Source: Phytohabitans sp036906915
Lineage (GTDB): Bacteria > Actinomycetota > Actinomycetes > Mycobacteriales > Micromonosporaceae
Direction of reading: 5' to 3'
DNA length: 23,644 nt
Assembly: GCF_036906915.1 (NCBI RefSeq)
Contig: NZ_JBAKHX010000102.1
Coordinates: 1-23,644, forward strand
Part shown: positions 14,641 to 22,044 of the stretch, one piece after another
How positions within the stretch are numbered: the first letter of the stretch is position 1
How the letters are laid out: each line of letters opens with the position of its first letter
Notes under the pieces: generated by a model
Databases searched by the model: none
Told to the model about the DNA's origin: nothing
The model's input: only the letters and a program-made list of their open reading frames with translations
Position numbers and translations under genes: made by a program

Positions 14641-14822
14641 CAGGACCACCCCCGATCAGCGTCGACCAGGCGCAGCCCGTACGCGGGCGTGACGACCGGT
14701 GTGCAGGCGTCGCAGATGGTCACGTGTGGCGGCATCGCGGCGAGGTCGTCGCAGATCTCGCAGTGTCGCCAGACCTCGCCGCGCCGGGTCGTGACGCGGA
14801 CGAGATGAACTACGGTGGGCAC
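14640..14822 (-). CDS. small double-CxxC protein, first gene of the overlap chain
   Basis: A 60-residue protein with CEIC and CDAC pairs about 17 residues apart, a probable zinc knuckle. GTG 14822 has a very good ribosome binding site (GGGAGGG six nt upstream), the best in this stretch; the longer open frame lacks one. It heads the run of nine coupled genes ending with the integrase, so this ribosome entry may set expression of the rest. Confidence 0.7.
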   Translation of the reverse strand: MPTVVHLVRVTTRRGEVWRHCEICDDLAAMPPHVTICDACTPVVTPAYGLRLVDADRGWS

Positions 14823-14878
14823 AACGGCCCTCCCTTCACGGGTTTGGGTTGGAGGTGCGGGGTGGACCGGGGTCTCTT

Positions 14879-14902
14879 GGCGGGGAAATCGGCCCGCCCC
14901 GC
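14879..14902 (-). terminator. possible attenuating hairpin between pra and the overlap chain
   Basis: GGCGGG (14879-14884) and CCCGCC (14893-14898) form a short GC stem, with an alternative pairing GCGGGG/CCCCGC. It lies in the 94-bp gap after the Pra-like gene and could reduce read-through. Weak evidence. Confidence 0.3.
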
Positions 14903-14916
14903 AGACTTTCCAGAGA

Positions 14917-15345
14917 TCAGGCAGCGGCCGGCACGACACCAGCCGCAGCCGGGCGGATCGCGGTCGCTCGCAGCGAATAGGCCATGCGGGCCTTGCAGTC
15001 ACCGGCCGGCTTGCACCGCTGCGAATCCACATAGGGCGTCAACGTCAGCCCGTCGAACTCCACCGACGGCGGATACCCCGGCACCATCGAGGTCGGCAGC
15101 ACCGGACGATGCGGGGCGATCACCTTCACCTTGACCTCAGTGGACCGGCCGAACCGGCCCGCCTCGGGGTCCAGGTCCATCACCCGCACCACCCAGATCC
15201 GCTCCCCCGAGTCCTTATCCCGCGCCTGATCATCGCCCTCACCCCGGCGGTCGAAGTCGACCTGCGTGTCCACACCCAAGGCGAGCGCGCCGTGCGGGAA
15301 AACGTACTCGAACGGGACCGGCACCCGTAGCGACAAAGGAACCAT
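14917..15345 (-). CDS. Pra-like activator of replication, integration and excision
   Basis: A 142-residue protein resembling a family commonly named plasmid replication, integration and excision activator: VFPHGALALGVDTQVDFD near the start, then QARDKDSGERIWVVRVMDLD, VEFDGLTLTPYVD and RMAYSLRA. In pSAM2, Pra switches on repSA, xis and int and is repressed by KorSA. Here the gene lies between a GntR repressor and the rep-xis-int operon, which supports the same role. ATG 15345 has GGGGAGGG nine nt upstream. The family assignment is from memory of conserved phrases. Confidence 0.68.
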   Translation of the reverse strand: MVPLSLRVPVPFEYVFPHGALALGVDTQVDFDRRGEGDDQARDKDSGERIWVVRVMDLDPEAGRFGRSTEVKVKVIAPHRPVLPTSMVPGYPPSVEFDGLTLTPYVDSQRCKPAGDCKARMAYSLRATAIRPAAAGVVPAAA

Positions 15346-15386
15346 GAAAACTTGCCCTCCCCACAGACCGCCTAGACGGTCACTTG

Positions 15387-15433
15387 ACTTGTCGAGTTGT
15401 CAACAAGTGTAGCGAGGAGAGGCTGAGCGTCAA
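15387..15433 (-). promoter_or_regulatory. pra promoter overlapped by a KorSA-type operator
   Basis: On the minus strand TTGACG (-35, 15428-15433), a 16-bp spacer and TACACT (-10, 15406-15411) form a good promoter. It is immediately followed and partly covered by the dyad ACTTGT-N10-ACAAGT (15387-15408), which contains CGAGTTGTC, also found in front of the GntR gene. A repressor bound there would block initiation. Confidence 0.65.
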
Positions 15434-15468
15434 CAGAGTCGCCGCGATGAATCTCTACAAGTTTGCGA

Positions 15469-16197
15469 TCACCGCAACGGGAACGAATCCTCAAGCTCGT
15501 GACGGTTCGCCGGCAGCACAGCGTCGACCGCGAGTTGCGGCTTGCCGGCCATGTCGAACACGGTCATCAGCACCGTGATCACCGCGTCCTTACGGCCGAT
15601 CTTCAGCAGCTCCGCCTCCTCCGCCGTGGGCAGGCGGGCGGAGATCCGTTCGGTCGCGTGGTCGAACTGGACACCCTTGGCAGCGCCGATATGGCGCAAC
15701 AGCCCGGTCGTGAGAGCCTCCGGCTTGCCGACATCGGTACCGGCCGCCAGCTCGACCGGTATGTACGCGGTCGCCAGCTCCACCGGGCCGACCTCGGAGG
15801 CGACCAGGCGGCGGCGCGCGATGACCGGCGTCTCCGGGTCCAAGTCCAGGGCAGCGGCGGCCCGAGGTGGCGCCATCACCGGGCCGACCCGGAGCACCGT
15901 CACCGAACCGGCCGCGGTCTGATCGAGCAGACCCGCCACATGTTCAGGCACGCGCCTGGAGCCCGCCGCCGCACGCGGGCGGACAAAACGGCCCTTGCCC
16001 TGCCGCGACTCGATCCAGCCATCCTGCTGAAGGATGCCCAGCGCCCGCACCACCACCGGCCGGGACGCGTCGAACTCGGCCGTGAGCTGCGCCTCGCTCG
16101 GGATCGCCGTGCCGGGAGGGTAGGTGCCGTCCTCGATCCGCTGCTGGATCGCGTTGACCACCATCACGTACTTCGGCGGCGCAACCTCCATCGGCAT
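15469..16197 (-). CDS. GntR-family (HutC type) repressor, KorSA-like
   Basis: A 242-residue regulator. The winged helix-turn-helix (about 5-75: PSEAQLTAEFDASRPVVVRALGILQQDGWIESRQGKGRFV) is followed by a UTRA ligand-binding domain (about 95-235). In pSAM2 the GntR protein KorSA represses its own gene and pra, keeping the element quiescent. Two related dyads, one in front of this gene and one at the pra promoter, support the same wiring here. ATG 16197 follows GAGGGG by a suitable distance. The UTRA effector is unknown. Confidence 0.88.
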   Translation of the reverse strand: MPMEVAPPKYVMVVNAIQQRIEDGTYPPGTAIPSEAQLTAEFDASRPVVVRALGILQQDGWIESRQGKGRFVRPRAAAGSRRVPEHVAGLLDQTAAGSVTVLRVGPVMAPPRAAAALDLDPETPVIARRRLVASEVGPVELATAYIPVELAAGTDVGKPEALTTGLLRHIGAAKGVQFDHATERISARLPTAEEAELLKIGRKDAVITVLMTVFDMAGKPQLAVDAVLPANRHELEDSFPLR

Positions 16198-16218
16198 CGC
16201 GCACCACCCCTCATCAGA

Positions 16219-16238
16219 TCGACAACTCGTCTTGTCGA
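16219..16238. promoter_or_regulatory. autoregulatory operator of the GntR gene
   Basis: TCGACAACTCGTCTTGTCGA is a perfect 7-6-7 inverted repeat (TCGACAA/TTGTCGA) 21 bp upstream of the GntR start. It shares CGAGTTGTC (minus strand) with the operator at the pra promoter. Confidence 0.65.
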
Positions 16239-16313
16239 GACACTAGCGCTCCGTCACCGCTCCCGGAAGACCCCCACCCGAGCGACACGCCGAGAACGGG
16301 CAGGTAAACGCGA

Positions 16314-16357
16314 CTGCCGCCGCCCGCCCCGATGGTGTCCGGGGCAGACGACGGCAG
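16314..16357 (-). terminator. nested hairpin terminator after the XRE gene pair
   Basis: CTGCCG (16314-16319) pairs with CGGCAG (16352-16357), and inside it GCCCC (16326-16330) with GGGGC (16341-16345). It lies 12 bp downstream of the stop of the 67-aa gene and separates that operon from the GntR gene. Confidence 0.6.
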
Positions 16358-16369
16358 CGCGTCGAAGAT

Positions 16370-16573
16370 CTACAGGCTGTCGCTCGGCGGGTGCTCAGTC
16401 GCGTGGCGCACGCCGGCCCAGAAACCCTCCATGAACCGGACCACCGCCTCCGCCAACCGCTCGCACTGCTCCGGACTTATGGGGATGTTGTCCTGATCAG
16501 CGACCGCCGCGATCCGCTGCGCCGCCGCCGCGACCGCAGCACCGTGGGCATCCGCGTTGATCGTGCCGGTCAT
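16370..16573 (-). CDS. small acidic partner of the XRE/DUF5753 regulator, function unknown
   Basis: A 67-residue, mostly helical protein (NADAHGAAVAAAAQRIAAVA, then SPEQCERLAEAVVRFMEGF). Its ATG overlaps the regulator's stop as ATGA, so the two are coupled. XRE/DUF5753 regulators are usually followed by a DUF397 protein with a WxKSSxS motif; that motif is absent here, so this is a different partner. A role as a co-factor or inhibitor of the regulator is an inference from position only. Confidence 0.65.
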   Translation of the reverse strand: MTGTINADAHGAAVAAAAQRIAAVADQDNIPISPEQCERLAEAVVRFMEGFWAGVRHATEHPPSDSL

Positions 16574-17487
16574 GCCGCCACCCCCATCTTCAACCGCTGA
16601 TCCTCGGCGGCGAACTGGCCGGCGATCCGGTCGATCACCTGCACCGACTCGGTCACCGGCAGCGCCAGACCCGCGAGCGCGTCGAAGGTCTTGCCGTACA
16701 GTTCGGCCCCCTTCGACTCGATGTACAGCCGGCCGCCCAGATGCTCCACATACGCCACCGGCGGGTACGGGGTCGGCATCCGGAACAACGTGAACCCACC
16801 CAGGTAGCCCGGATGCCCGGCCGCGTGGGCCGGCACCACCCGCACCTGCACCGGCAGATCCTCACGACCGCAGAACCGGACCAGATGCTCCAACTGCTCC
16901 CGCAGCACCGTGACCCCACCGACCGGACGGTGCAGGATCTGCTCCTCGATCAGCACGTCGATCCGCGTCATCGGATCACGCTTACGGATCACCTTCTGCC
17001 GCTCGGCCAGCAGCGCCAACCACTTCTCCACCTTGAACGCCGGCCCGTCATAGCCGTGCTCGGCGTGAAACAGCGCCTTGGCATACGCCGGCGTACACAG
17101 CAACGGCGGAACCGCCATCGTCGCGTACGAACAGATCCGCTCCGCCCGCTCCTCCAACCACAGACAGTCCACGAAGTCCGGGTCCTCGATCGCCGACTGG
17201 AAGTCCGGCTCCCACCGGTTCACTCGCCATGCGTCCCGCGCCAACTGGATCAACCGCTCACGTTCGGCCTCAAGGTGCACGCCGTACGCGTCCAGCAGCG
17301 CGACCACGTGATCGTGCCTAAATGGCCACTCCGCCCGCTCATACCTGGCCAATGTGGAGAACTCGACGCCGATGTACGCGGCGACGTACTTCAAGGTCAG
17401 ACCGCGCTCGTCGCGCAGCTCACGCATCCGCTCGCCCAACCACCGCGCGCGCAGACTCTGATCGAACTTCTCTCTCTTCGTGGGCAT
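16570..17487 (-). CDS. XRE-family regulator with DUF5753 domain
   Basis: A 305-residue protein. Residues about 17-75 form the helix-turn-helix (ELRDERGLTLKYVAAYIGVEFSTLARYE); the rest is DUF5753, with the typical WLEERAERICSYATMAVPPLLCTPAYAKAL, LIEEQILHRPVGG, and AELYGKTFDALAGLALPV. These regulators are abundant in filamentous actinobacteria and many control morphology or antibiotic genes with their small partners. ATG 17487 is preferred over GTG 17490 because GAGG lies 7 nt upstream. Its targets are unknown; it may control the accessory block of the element. Confidence 0.88.
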   Translation of the reverse strand: MPTKREKFDQSLRARWLGERMRELRDERGLTLKYVAAYIGVEFSTLARYERAEWPFRHDHVVALLDAYGVHLEAERERLIQLARDAWRVNRWEPDFQSAIEDPDFVDCLWLEERAERICSYATMAVPPLLCTPAYAKALFHAEHGYDGPAFKVEKWLALLAERQKVIRKRDPMTRIDVLIEEQILHRPVGGVTVLREQLEHLVRFCGREDLPVQVRVVPAHAAGHPGYLGGFTLFRMPTPYPPVAYVEHLGGRLYIESKGAELYGKTFDALAGLALPVTESVQVIDRIAGQFAAEDQRLKMGVAA

Positions 17488-17590
17488 CACGCCACCTCAC
17501 TCGACAGGGGATTTTGGAAGGCACCGGGGCAGGCGGGCATTGTCGAAACAGAAAGGGAGGCTCGACGCCGGGACCCGCCCCAGTGCCAGC

Positions 17591-17752
17591 TCACGACCCA
17601 GCCGACACGGGAACGCCAGCGCAGTCCGGGCACGGCCGACGCCGCAACAACACCGGCGCCTCACCAGCCCGCACCACACCACGAGCACTGGACAACCGCC
17701 AGCCACGGCCCTCACAAGAACGGCAAACGCTCGTCACGCTCGGCTCGGTCAT
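17591..17752 (-). CDS. 53-aa double-CxxC protein (short gene)
   Basis: A 53-codon frame from ATG 17752 to TGA 17591. It contains CRSCEGRGW near the start (residues 10-18) and CPDCAG near the end (residues 41-46), separated by a basic linker. The CxxCxGxG-like pattern resembles one repeat of a DnaJ-type zinc finger. The frame uses GC-rich third positions and fits the gap between the flavoprotein and XRE genes on the same strand. The ribosome binding site is weak, so the start is uncertain. No other gene is visible in 17488-17839. Confidence 0.6.
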   Translation of the reverse strand: MTEPSVTSVCRSCEGRGWRLSSARGVVRAGEAPVLLRRRPCPDCAGVPVSAGS

Positions 17753-17839
17753 GCCAACGACCATCGCGTGCAGGCAGCCGCCAAACCATTACAGCGACTG
17801 ATACATGCAGTGGATACCGCCGCCCAGCGAGACTCTTGA

Positions 17840-18400
17840 TCAGCTAGGCGCGCGGACACCAGCCGCATCGAGCGCAGTACCCCACGGGAAGGACGTGACC
17901 CGCCCGCCGCCGGTGGCAGGCCGATGCGGCACCCACTCGCCCGGTCCAAACAGAACCCGGACGCCCTCCGCCCGCAACGACTCCACCGCTTCCACGAACG
18001 GCTTCCGGCCCGCCAAGGCCGAATTGACGAACGGCAACACAGCAACGGGCACGCCGCGTCCGATCGCCTCGCCGAGGATGCTCAGCGCGTAGGTGTCGCC
18101 GATGCCCAGTGCGAGCTTGCAGACCGTGTTGAACGTCGTCGGCGCGACCACGAACGCGTCAGCGTCCGACGGCGAACGGCCCCGATCCTGCGTCGGCTTT
18201 CGATGCTCGCTGCGCACCGTGCGGCCGGTCATGGCTTCCAGCTTGGGCACGTCGAGAAACGGCACCGCATCCGGTGTCGCGACCACATCAACCGCCCAGC
18301 CACGCTCCTGAGCCAGCTCGACGATCCGGTAAGCCTCGCCGGCCGGGCCGGCGGCGCACACGACGACTGTCAGGAACTGACGAGGCTGCTGTTCGGTCAC
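17840..18400 (-). CDS. flavoprotein (HFCD / phosphopantothenoylcysteine decarboxylase-like fold)
   Basis: A 186-residue protein of the Flavoprotein family (FMN-binding Rossmann-like fold). Visible blocks are the N-terminal strand and loop VVVCAAGPAGEAYRIVELA, the VVAPTTFNTVCKLALGIGDT segment (FMN-site region) and VPVAVLPFVNSALAGRKPF. It is too short to be Dfp/CoaBC and lacks the synthetase half, so it may bind flavin and act on a thiol or peptide, or sense flavin. GTG 18400 lies behind GGAG. It follows the RibD-like gene after 21 bp; the pair suggests a shared flavin or pteridine theme. Confidence 0.8.
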   Translation of the reverse strand: MTEQQPRQFLTVVVCAAGPAGEAYRIVELAQERGWAVDVVATPDAVPFLDVPKLEAMTGRTVRSEHRKPTQDRGRSPSDADAFVVAPTTFNTVCKLALGIGDTYALSILGEAIGRGVPVAVLPFVNSALAGRKPFVEAVESLRAEGVRVLFGPGEWVPHRPATGGGRVTSFPWGTALDAAGVRAPS

Positions 18401-18421
18401 CGCTCCACTGTGCCGTATCGG

Positions 18422-19291
18422 CTAGCCTTCCGTGGCTCGCCGCCACTCCACACGCAGGCCGCCGCCTTCTCTGGCTATCCGGGTGATGTCGAACCCGGCC
18501 AGGCCGAAAGCGTCGAACCAACGTGGACCCTGATCGTCATCGGCGCCGAACGCGACAACGCGATCGACCAACTCCCCGGCGAGGCACCTATCCGCCAACG
18601 CCGACCCTCCAACAAGGAGCACGAAGCGAACACCGCCCGCGTAGAGCGCCTTCAGCGCGTCGGTGGGATCGCCGAGCAGCGGCTCAGCAGGTAAGTGGAG
18701 GATGTCGCGCCCGTGACTGTCGGCTGCCGCCTCCTCCACCTGGCCATCCGGGTACAGGACCGCATCGAAGCCGAGCCGCAGCTTACGAACGTCTGCCTCC
18801 GAGACCGACGAGCCGTCGAGTCGCCGAACGAGCGTCACAACCGGACGGCCCGTCGACAGCGTCGTCAGCGAGTCCCCGAGGACGAGCCATGCCTCCTGGG
18901 CCAGAACACCGACTTCCACGTCAACGCCAGCGGCCCGCAGAACCGCAGCACCACCCTCACCGCGCGATGTCGGATCAATCAGCGCGATGACCACACGGGC
19001 GACACCAGCGTGGAGGAGCGCCTGCCGGCAGGCCGGCGTACGCCCAACGTGGTTACAGGGCTCCAGCGTCACCACGGCAGTGCCGCCACGCGCCCGCTCG
19101 CCGGCCGCCGCCAAGGCGTGCACCTCAGCGTGCGATTCGCCCTTACGCTCGTGGTATCCGGTGCCGACGATCGCGCCGGCCGCGTCGAGGATCACGCAGC
19201 CGACCGGAGGGTTAGGGCTAGTCGTACCAAGACCCCGAGCGGATAGCGCGATCGCAAGGCGCATGGCCTGGATCTCTTTCTGGCTCGCCAC
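18422..19291 (-). CDS. RibD-like cytidine-deaminase-fold protein with shortened reductase half
   Basis: A 289-residue protein. The N-terminal deaminase half is intact: zinc ligands His54 (HAE, with Glu56 as proton shuttle), Cys79 (LEPCNH) and Cys88 (GRTPACRQ). In RibD this domain deaminates the pyrimidine intermediate of riboflavin synthesis. The C-terminal half (about 145-289) keeps RibD_C phrases (GRPVVTLVRRLDGS, FVLLVGGSALADRCLAGELVDRVVAF), but at 289 residues the protein is short for a bifunctional RibD (about 360), and the NADPH-binding part looks eroded. It may therefore be a deaminase with a different or single activity. Two bases separate it from the XRE/TPR gene stop. Confidence 0.82.
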   Translation of the reverse strand: MASQKEIQAMRLAIALSARGLGTTSPNPPVGCVILDAAGAIVGTGYHERKGESHAEVHALAAAGERARGGTAVVTLEPCNHVGRTPACRQALLHAGVARVVIALIDPTSRGEGGAAVLRAAGVDVEVGVLAQEAWLVLGDSLTTLSTGRPVVTLVRRLDGSSVSEADVRKLRLGFDAVLYPDGQVEEAAADSHGRDILHLPAEPLLGDPTDALKALYAGGVRFVLLVGGSALADRCLAGELVDRVVAFGADDDQGPRWFDAFGLAGFDITRIAREGGGLRVEWRRATEG

Positions 19292-19293
19292 CG

Positions 19294-20760
19294 CTACGCG
19301 GCCTCCCCTTCCAAGTCAGCCAACAACGCGCCTACCGACGCCAACTCTCGGTGCGGCACCAGCTCCGCGCCCACCTGTTGGATCTCGTCCAGGATGCGCC
19401 GCGAGCCGGCATCCCTGGCCATGGGAACCGCAGCATGCGCGGTACGCGCCGCAGCCTCCGGCTGCTCATCCTTGACGTACGCCATCGCCATCCGACCCAA
19501 CGCCGCCGCACGATCACGCTGGTAGACCGCCGGCAACGCCGGAATCGCCCGCTCGAAGATCTCCAGAGCCGTACGAGGCTGGCCGAGCGTCAGCCAACAT
19601 CCGGCGCGGTGGACCTCGATGTAGCTCGCTGTGCAGAACGAACCGTGCCCGCCGCGCGCATCGCCGACCGTGTCATTGGCCGCCCACTCATGCGCCTCAT
19701 CGAGAAGCGTCTGCGAGCCTCGCTCGTCGCCCTGCAAGGCCCGGCCGCACGCCTCCTGTACCCGAAGAGCCGCCCGCATCGGAGCGCCGAGCCGATCCTC
19801 ACCCCGCCGCGCCGCCCGCGCCAGGCCGATCACCTCGGCGGCATTCGCAGCACCGACCGCCGCGGACTGCTGGGAACGCCGGTAGCCCGTCCAGGCCAGC
19901 ATCTTGTGATCGTCAGCCTCGTAGGCCCACTCCAACGCCTGGAGCGTCCACCGACGCGCCCGCTTCATGTCCCCGGAGTCCTCGTACAGCCACGCGGCAG
20001 ACTCGGCGTACTGGGCACCGAGGCGAATCACCCGGCCCCGCTGCTCCTCACTCTCACCGACGCTGGGAAGCAGCGACTGCAAGACCGAGATCTGGTTGCG
20101 CACACCTGCCAACGCGAACCGCGGACCCAACAGGTTGTGCGTCTTGACCAACTCGTGCCACTGCCTACCGAGGTGAATCAGAATCTCGTCCAGGTGAGCC
20201 GCAGACGTGAACGTGACGCGGCCGGCCAGGCTCGGATGAGTCGCGACGTCAACGAGCGTGTCAGCAAGACCGTCCAGCGCGAACGCCTCCGCCAAAGCCG
20301 CCACCCCGCCATGGATGAAGGCCCGACGGTTAAGCGGCACCACCAACTCCCGCCCGTCAACGCGAAGCCGGAGCTGTAGCTCGGCCGACTCGACGAGCTG
20401 GCGTCGCCCGTCAATCACATCGGTGGTGTCGACAACCACGGTAGGCAGGTTCTCGCGCGCAGCCGCCAGGCGCGGCGCGAGGCCGAAGGCCATGCGAGCA
20501 TCGTCTGGCGTTTGAAGGCCGTCTAGGACGCGCTCGGCGACGTCAATCGCGGTCACCTGGCGGGAGCCGGAAATGATCGTGCTGACTTGGCCCTGCGTCA
20601 TCCCGACCGCGATCGCGATCTGCGTCTGACTCGCGCCGCCGTACTTGGCCACGAGACGGAACAGGGAGCCGAAGTCTCGATCCCGGAGCGCAAGGCGGAC
20701 ATCGTGGCGCTCCCAGAAGCCGGCCGCTAGCCGCAACGGTTGTGGAGCCCGTCCGCCCAT
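19294..20760 (-). CDS. XRE-family regulator with TPR-like repeats
   Basis: A 488-residue protein. Residues about 43-75 hold a helix-turn-helix (QTQIAIAVGMTQGQVSTIISGSR). A linker follows with LNRRAFIHGGVAALAEAFAL, then about 280 residues of helical hairpins typical of tetratricopeptide repeats (WTLQALEWAYEADDHKMLAW, ALEIFERAIPALPAVYQRDR, AAALGRMAMAYVKDEQPEAA). Such HTH-TPR proteins sense peptides or small ligands. It heads the minus-strand operon with the RibD-like and flavoprotein genes and is divergent from the NUDIX gene, so it is the likely local regulator. A promoter TTGGCA-N17-TGTAGT lies just upstream. Confidence 0.82.
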   Translation of the reverse strand: MGGRAPQPLRLAAGFWERHDVRLALRDRDFGSLFRLVAKYGGASQTQIAIAVGMTQGQVSTIISGSRQVTAIDVAERVLDGLQTPDDARMAFGLAPRLAAARENLPTVVVDTTDVIDGRRQLVESAELQLRLRVDGRELVVPLNRRAFIHGGVAALAEAFALDGLADTLVDVATHPSLAGRVTFTSAAHLDEILIHLGRQWHELVKTHNLLGPRFALAGVRNQISVLQSLLPSVGESEEQRGRVIRLGAQYAESAAWLYEDSGDMKRARRWTLQALEWAYEADDHKMLAWTGYRRSQQSAAVGAANAAEVIGLARAARRGEDRLGAPMRAALRVQEACGRALQGDERGSQTLLDEAHEWAANDTVGDARGGHGSFCTASYIEVHRAGCWLTLGQPRTALEIFERAIPALPAVYQRDRAAALGRMAMAYVKDEQPEAAARTAHAAVPMARDAGSRRILDEIQQVGAELVPHRELASVGALLADLEGEAA

Positions 20761-20779
20761 CGATCACCCCAGGTCATCG

Positions 20780-20808
20780 ACTACACGCCGTTGGACCGGC
20801 GTTGCCAA
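20780..20808 (-). promoter_or_regulatory. promoter of the XRE/TPR-RibD-flavoprotein operon
   Basis: On the minus strand TTGGCA (20803-20808), a 17-bp spacer and TGTAGT (20780-20785). The expected start of transcription lies only about 12 nt before the ATG at 20760, with GGGGTG as ribosome binding site. The rest of the 173-bp gap must hold the opposing NUDIX promoter, which I could not place. Confidence 0.5.
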
Positions 20809-20933
20809 CAGTCAGCGTACCGGCCGATGCCCGAAGGCCAAACCGATCTTCCGTTGGGGTGGACCGTTCGGCGTTCACCCATGAGAGCCTGAGCCAAGCT
20901 ACGGCGAAACGCGATCACCGAAGGCGAAGAGAC

Positions 20934-21530
20934 ATGCGCTGGACTGTGCACAGCACTCGCTCCGTTTATCAGAGCCCATGGGTCGAAGTATGGCTCGACG
21001 ACGTGGAACTTCCGGACGGAAAGCGGATCGAGCACCACAACATCAAGTTTCCTCGGCCGTCGGTCGCCGTAGTGGTCGTTGACCAGGACCATACACTCCT
21101 GCTCTGGCGCCACCGGTACATCACGAACACCTGGGGATGGGAGATTCCCGCCGGTTGGGCCGAGCCCGGTGAAGACCTTGCTGCCACTGCCGTCCGCGAG
21201 GTACGCGAGGAGACCGGCTACATGCTGCGCAAGGTCGAGCCGCTGACCACCTACCACGCCATGACCGGCATCAGCGACCAACAGTTCAATATCTTCCTCT
21301 GCACCGACACGACCCACGACGGCGAACCAACGGACACAGCGGAGGCGACCCGAATCGAGTGGGTACCGCTGGCGGATATCTCCAATCTCGCTACGTCCAG
21401 CCAAATCACAGACGGGCCTTCACTCACGGGACTCTCGTACTACATCGGCATTCACCAGCGTCGCTCGGAACGACCGGACGACCGGCAGTCCCCGACGACG
21501 AATGCCGACGATCGGCGGGCAGCATCGTGA
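20934..21530 (+). CDS. NUDIX hydrolase (ADP-ribose pyrophosphatase-like)
   Basis: A 198-residue protein with a complete Nudix box at residues 74-96 (GWAEPGEDLAATAVREVREE then TGY), containing the metal-binding glutamates of REVREE. The surrounding ADP-ribose pyrophosphatase-like layout (VVDQDHTLLLWRHRYITN, GWEIPAGWAEPG) points to a nucleoside-diphosphate-linked substrate, possibly ADP-ribose or a nucleotide sugar. NUDIX genes recur in AICEs. ATG 20934 follows GAAGAG. The frame runs further upstream but overlaps the opposite gene. It is the only plus-strand gene of the element's accessory block; the last 30 residues are disordered. Confidence 0.88.
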   Translation: MRWTVHSTRSVYQSPWVEVWLDDVELPDGKRIEHHNIKFPRPSVAVVVVDQDHTLLLWRHRYITNTWGWEIPAGWAEPGEDLAATAVREVREETGYMLRKVEPLTTYHAMTGISDQQFNIFLCTDTTHDGEPTDTAEATRIEWVPLADISNLATSSQITDGPSLTGLSYYIGIHQRRSERPDDRQSPTTNADDRRAAS

Positions 21531-22044
21531 GAACCTTCTGTACGTCTTCAAGGCGGCCCGAAACGGGCCGCTCGCGCCGCGGCCTGGGCGCGCGCCCGCC
21601 GGCTCCCTCGGCCGGTCGCCACTGCCACGCCTAACGCCCGTCGACTGGCGCGAAGAGCAAAGACCCTCGGGACCGCCGAAGATCGACAGGGCCGAGGGTT
21701 TCGTGATGGGTGCTAGGCCAGCAGCCGGCCGGCGAGCTGTACGCGGGCGTGGTCGCCGCGCGGGCGTCGTCGGCGAGGTGGCGTACCGTGGTGGTTGGGC
21801 TTACTGCGCCTCCGGCGGGGGCGCTCCGGAAGATCGTCGGCGGGTCGCGGTCCGTGGGTGGTCGCTTAGCCATCCCGTCTGCCATCGACCCGGGCAAGCC
21901 GAGCAGACCCTGCCCTGGGCGCCAGCCGCCGTCCGACTGTCAACGTCCGCTTGACATGGCACCCCGGGCGGCGGCCCGCTCCACTACGGTGCGGGTCGAC
22001 GGCAGACGGATGGCGCCTCATACCAATTTGTACGATCGAATCCC
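21531..22044. other. non-coding junction between the AICE accessory block and the GC-poor gene
   Basis: 514 bases without a convincing gene; the open frames on both strands lack family signals and ribosome binding sites. It holds the NUDIX terminator and a second hairpin, ACCCTCGG (21663-21670) with CCGAGGGT (21692-21699). Base composition falls sharply in AT-rich direction at about 22020, close to the 3' end of the membrane protein gene. No copy of the tRNA-Gly 3' sequence is visible. Confidence 0.55.
21553..21571 (+). terminator. terminator of the NUDIX gene
   Basis: GCGGCCCG (21553-21560), AAA loop, CGGGCCGC (21564-21571): a perfect 8-bp GC stem with a tri-A loop, 22 bp after the NUDIX stop. 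Confidence 0.75.

Noticed and set aside
13330..15900. GACCCGGA octamers, similar to known TraB recognition repeats
   Set aside because: Only isolated copies inside genes; no clustered array as expected for a clt locus.
17480..17847. Plus-strand frames of 119-159 codons and the 368-codon frame over the XRE gene
   Set aside because: They are antisense to the XRE gene and to the 53-aa CxxC gene, with repetitive Arg/Pro/Thr composition typical of shadow frames.
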